Shown here piece by piece: positions 6,343 to 9,104 of a stretch of 9,104 nt of DNA; positions within the stretch are counted from its first letter, which is position 1; every line of letters starts with the position of its first letter. The notes below the pieces were generated by a model. It worked only from the letters and a program-made list of their open reading frames with translations. It searched no databases and was not told where the DNA came from. The stretch is taken from NCBI GenBank assembly GCA_002480735.1, contig DLCS01000072.1, forward strand, positions 917 to 10,020. The letters run 5' to 3'. The DNA is from Bacillaceae bacterium UBA7792 (GTDB lineage: Bacteria; Bacillota; Bacilli; Bacillales; Cytobacillaceae). Both the position numbers and the translations under genes were made by a program.

Positions 6343-7359
6343 TTGGCAAAAAAAGACCATAAAGAGCTATCAGGGAAACAAAAAGCAGCCATCCTTCTTA
6401 TTTCGCTGGGACCTGATGTATCTGCGTCTGTTTATAAGCATTTAAGTGAAGAAGAAATTGAGAAACTCACATTAGAAATCTCAGGTGTAAAAAAAGTAGA
6501 TACTCAGGCCAAGGAAGAAATCGTTGAAGAGTTTCATAACATTGCCTTGGCACAGGACTATATTGCACAAGGTGGAATTGGCTACGCGAAGACGGTGCTT
6601 GAGAAGGCACTGGGTGCTGAACAAGCGGCTGTTATTATAAATAGACTAACCTCATCCTTGCAGGTACGCCCGTTTGATTTTGCGAGAAAAGCTGACCCAG
6701 GACAAATATTGAATTTTATCCAAAATGAACATCCCCAAACGATCGCCTTAATTTTGTCCTATTTAGATTCTGCGCAAGCAGGGCAAATTCTTTCAGAATT
6801 ACCGCAGGAAATGCAAGCAGATGTTGCGAGAAGAATTGCTGTAATGGATAGTACTTCACCTGAAATTATTAATGAGGTTGAACAAATTCTGGAACGGAAG
6901 CTGTCATCGACAGTGACTCAGGATTACACTCAAACAGGTGGAGTTGAGGCAGTTGTTGAGGTTCTTAATGGTGTTGATCGAGCAACGGAACGAACAATTC
7001 TCGATGCTCTAGAAATTCAAGATCCAGAGCTTGCAGAAGAAATCAAGAAGAGAATGTTTGTCTTTGAGGATATTGTCACGCTTGATAATCGTGCCATTCA
7101 AAGGGTTATTAGAGATTGTGAGAATGAGGATCTGATGCTGTCCTTGAAGGTGTCAAGCGATGAGGTGAAGGATATCGTCTTTAAAAATATGTCAACACGG
7201 ATGGTAGAGACCTTTAAGGATGAAATGGAATTCATGGGACCTGTACGCTTGCGTGATGTAGAAGAAGCCCAATCAAGAATTGTTGCCATTATTCGCCGTC
7301 TTGAAGAGTCCGGTGAAATCGTCGTTGCTCGCGGCGGAGGAGATGATATTATTGTCTAG
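6343..7359 (+). CDS. fliG: Flagellar motor switch / rotor protein FliG
   Basis: FliG sits on the cytoplasmic face of the MS ring. It receives torque from MotAB-type stators and passes the switching signal from FliM. The 338 residues match B. subtilis FliG closely. The N-terminal domain (LSGKQKAAILLISLG, about 8-22) binds the FliF tail. The middle domain carries the EHPQ motif (129-132), a FliM contact site. The hinge and C-terminal domain include MFVFEDIV (238-245; MFXF hinge) and the charged torque region DNRAIQRVIRDCENEDLMLSLK, ending in VARGGGDDIIV. The start is TTG, seven bases after AGGAGGT and 12 bases after the fliF stop. The last eight bases overlap the chosen fliH start. Confidence 0.97.
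   Translation: MAKKDHKELSGKQKAAILLISLGPDVSASVYKHLSEEEIEKLTLEISGVKKVDTQAKEEIVEEFHNIALAQDYIAQGGIGYAKTVLEKALGAEQAAVIINRLTSSLQVRPFDFARKADPGQILNFIQNEHPQTIALILSYLDSAQAGQILSELPQEMQADVARRIAVMDSTSPEIINEVEQILERKLSSTVTQDYTQTGGVEAVVEVLNGVDRATERTILDALEIQDPELAEEIKKRMFVFEDIVTLDNRAIQRVIRDCENEDLMLSLKVSSDEVKDIVFKNMSTRMVETFKDEMEFMGPVRLRDVEEAQSRIVAIIRRLEESGEIVVARGGGDDIIV
7336..7343 (+). promoter_or_regulatory. Ribosome binding site that decides the fliH start
   Basis: GGAGGAGA lies inside the GGGDD codons of fliG. TTG 7352 is eight bases downstream, while the in-frame ATG 7343 is only two bases after GGAGG. This favours TTG. Confidence 0.6.
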
Positions 7360-8116
7360 GCTTATCAAATCAGGTTGGACAATTCCTGACAAATCTGAAA
7401 ATCGGGTCATTTCCATCAAAACATTTAAAGTTCATCAGGAAGAATCGGGTGAACCTTATACAAGTATTGATGCAATGAAAGAAAGAGAACAGATTATCGA
7501 AAAGGCCGTGACCGAAGCAGATTCGATTGTTGCAGAGGCAAATGCCTACAAGGAAAGCATTGAGATTCAATTGCAGCAGGAAAAATTAAACTGGGAGCAA
7601 GAGAAGGTTCTTCTTACGAATCAAGCTCAGGAAAGTGGATTTGAAGCAGGGTTCCATGAGGGAAGAAATCAAGGTTACAATGAGACTCAAAGTTTAATAG
7701 ATGAGGCAAAACAGATTATCGATAAATCAAAAGAGGACTATTTTAAAAAAATTGAATCGGCTGAAGAAACGATTTTAAATCTTGGCCTTAAAGTAGCGGA
7801 AAGAATCCTTGGTACACAGCTTAAAGAAAACGAAGAGGTTTTTTTAAGCATAGCCAAGCGTGCTTTAAAGGAAGCAAGAGAGTATCGTGAGATTCAATTG
7901 CATATTCATCCGCGTTATTATGACTTTTTGATCGAGCAAAAGGATGATTTAATAAGGATTTTTCCTAAGGAAACAGAGCTTTATATTTATCCAGATAGTG
8001 ATTTATCAGAACAAAGCTGTATCATAGAATCTGCAAATGGGCGAATTGATGCTAGCGTCGATGTACAGCTCGAAGAAATCAAGGCTAAGCTTTTTGAAAT
8101 GTTGGAGAGTGAATAA
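7352..8116 (+). CDS. fliH: Flagellar assembly protein FliH (regulator of export ATPase FliI)
   Basis: FliH binds FliI as a dimer, restrains its ATPase and anchors it to the C-ring and export gate. With the TTG start it is 254 residues. A short N-terminal segment is followed by a Glu/Gln-rich coiled coil (about 45-95) and the FliH-specific glycine repeat G96-x3-G100-x3-G104-x3-G108. A second coiled coil (about 115-140) leads into the conserved C-terminal FliI-binding domain (AERILGTQL, AKRALKEAREYREIQLHIHPRYYDFL, IIESANGRIDASVDVQLEEI). ATG 7343 is an alternative start adding three residues (MILLSRLIK), but it is too near the ribosome binding site. Longer in-frame starts within fliG (for example 7280) are unlikely. 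It overlaps fliG by eight bases, and one base separates its stop from fliI. Confidence 0.93.
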   Translation: MSRLIKSGWTIPDKSENRVISIKTFKVHQEESGEPYTSIDAMKEREQIIEKAVTEADSIVAEANAYKESIEIQLQQEKLNWEQEKVLLTNQAQESGFEAGFHEGRNQGYNETQSLIDEAKQIIDKSKEDYFKKIESAEETILNLGLKVAERILGTQLKENEEVFLSIAKRALKEAREYREIQLHIHPRYYDFLIEQKDDLIRIFPKETELYIYPDSDLSEQSCIIESANGRIDASVDVQLEEIKAKLFEMLESE

Positions 8117-8117
8117 C

Positions 8118-9104
8118 GTGAGGGCAGCCGAACTGATTGCGCAAATCAACCAAATCGATACATTTAAACGTTACGGTAGGGTCAAACGGGTTGTAGGGCT
8201 TATGATTGAATCCCAGGGTCCAGAAAGCTCCATTGGTGATGTTTGCTATATTCATGTCGGCCATAAGCAGAAACGTAAAATTCAAGCAGAAGTAGTTGGC
8301 TTTAAAGATGAAAATATTATTTTAATGCCCTACACAACGGTCAATGATATTGCTCCAGGAAGCTTGGTGGAGGCAACTCTAAAACCTTTAGAGGTGAAGG
8401 TTGGTCCTGGTCTAATTGGCAGTGTTGTGGATTCATTAGGAAATCCTTTAGATGATTCCCCCTTGCCAAAGGGCCTTACACCGGTCTTAACTGAGCAGGA
8501 GCCGCCTAATCCGTTAAATCGTCCACCCATTTCCGAACCAATAGAGGTCGGCGTAAGGATGATTGACAGCTTACTAACGGTTGGGAATGGTCAAAGGGTA
8601 GGGATCTTTGCCGGTAGTGGTGTGGGAAAAAGCACCTTGCTTGGTATGATTGCTCGCAATACAAAGGCTGATTTAAATGTCATTGCGCTCATTGGTGAAC
8701 GTGGACGTGAGGTTAGAGAATTCATTGAAAGAGATTTAGGACCAGAAGGGTTAGAACGTTCGATTGTGGTGGTGGCCACTTCTGACCAGCCAGCTCTCAT
8801 GAGAATCAAGGGAGCATTTACAGCCACGGCGATAGCGGAATATTTCCGTGATAAGGGTCTAAATGTCATGATGATGATGGACTCGGTTACTCGTGTCGCA
8901 ATGGCACAACGTGAGGTTGGTCTAGCGATTGGTGAACCACCGACTACAAAGGGCTATACTCCATCTGTATTTGCCATTTTACCTAAGCTATTAGAAAGAA
9001 CAGGGACTAACCTGCATGGTTCGATTACCGCATTCTATACTGTTTTGGTGGACGGCGATGACATGAATGAGCCGATTGCAGATGCTGTTCGGGGGATTTT
9101 GGAT
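8118..9104 (+). CDS. fliI: Flagellum-specific export ATPase FliI, 3' end outside window
   Basis: FliI is the hexameric ATPase of the flagellar type III secretion apparatus, related to the F1-ATPase beta subunit, and helps unfold and load substrates with FliH and FliJ. 329 codons are present without a stop; the family is about 440 residues, so roughly the last quarter is missing. Visible motifs are the P-loop AGSGVGKST (165-173, Lys171), IGERGREVREF with catalytic Glu194, and the Walker B MMMMDSVTR with Asp255. The E194 and D255 positions correspond to Salmonella E211 and D272, a constant shift of 17 due to the shorter N-terminus. GEPPTTKGYTPSVFAILPKLLERTG is also typical. The start is GTG, one base after the fliH stop, with GGAGAG (8104-8109) eight bases upstream. 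Confidence 0.96.
   Translation, partial: MRAAELIAQINQIDTFKRYGRVKRVVGLMIESQGPESSIGDVCYIHVGHKQKRKIQAEVVGFKDENIILMPYTTVNDIAPGSLVEATLKPLEVKVGPGLIGSVVDSLGNPLDDSPLPKGLTPVLTEQEPPNPLNRPPISEPIEVGVRMIDSLLTVGNGQRVGIFAGSGVGKSTLLGMIARNTKADLNVIALIGERGREVREFIERDLGPEGLERSIVVVATSDQPALMRIKGAFTATAIAEYFRDKGLNVMMMMDSVTRVAMAQREVGLAIGEPPTTKGYTPSVFAILPKLLERTGTNLHGSITAFYTVLVDGDDMNEPIADAVRGILD

Noticed and set aside
6336..6362. ATG out of frame just before the fliG TTG, opening an eight-codon reading frame
   Set aside because: It directly abuts AGGAGGT. The TTG seven bases downstream gives the conserved FliG N-terminus.
7280..7351. Longer fliH starting at ATG 7280 inside fliG
   Set aside because: It would overlap fliG by 80 bases, lacks a ribosome binding site, and the added residues do not look like FliH. 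They are the fliG tail read in another frame.
8085..8869. Minus-strand open frames of 66-92 codons opposite fliI
   Set aside because: They lie entirely opposite the conserved FliI coding sequence, have no ribosome binding sites, and encode nothing recognisable.

Overview
The window reads as chromosomal DNA of a flagellated, endospore-forming Bacillaceae (Bacillus or a close relative). The support is the gene order xerC(codV)-hslV(clpQ)-hslU(clpY)-codY followed by flgB-flgC-fliE-fliF-fliG-fliH-fliI, the strong AGGAGG-type ribosome binding sites, the frequent TTG/GTG starts, the moderately AT-rich composition, and protein sequences that follow the B. subtilis proteins closely as I remember them. 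All genes are on the + strand. No mobile element, CRISPR array, tRNA or rRNA is visible.

Region 1 (1-3183) is the codV-clpQ-clpY-codY operon. It starts inside the catalytic domain of a tyrosine recombinase (XerC), continues with the two parts of the HslVU ATP-dependent protease, and ends with CodY, the GTP- and branched-chain-amino-acid-sensing repressor. A clear intrinsic terminator (3151-3183) closes it.

Region 2 (3184-3519) is a non-coding, very AT-rich control region of about 340 bases in front of the fla/che operon. It holds two candidate sigma-A promoters, a 12/12 match to the Spo0A box consensus on the minus strand (3256-3267), two imperfect CodY-box-like sequences, a 14-bp perfect palindrome, and leader hairpins, two of which are mutually exclusive. 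This is the part most worth following up, because it suggests that nutritional (CodY) and sporulation (Spo0A) signals converge on the motility operon.

Region 3 (3520-9104) is the start of the fla/che operon. It encodes the rod proteins FlgB and FlgC, the rod/MS-ring adaptor FliE, the MS-ring FliF, the rotor protein FliG, and the export ATPase FliI with its regulator FliH. Genes are close-packed or overlapping. The order follows assembly: membrane ring, rotor, export apparatus, rod. FliI runs off the right edge.

The genes are conventional core genes, and I do not see a previously undescribed system. The oddities are the HslV N-terminus, which lacks the serine reported as nucleophile in B. subtilis, the regulatory architecture between codY and flgB, and the high share of non-ATG starts (5 of the 9 genes whose starts lie in the window).
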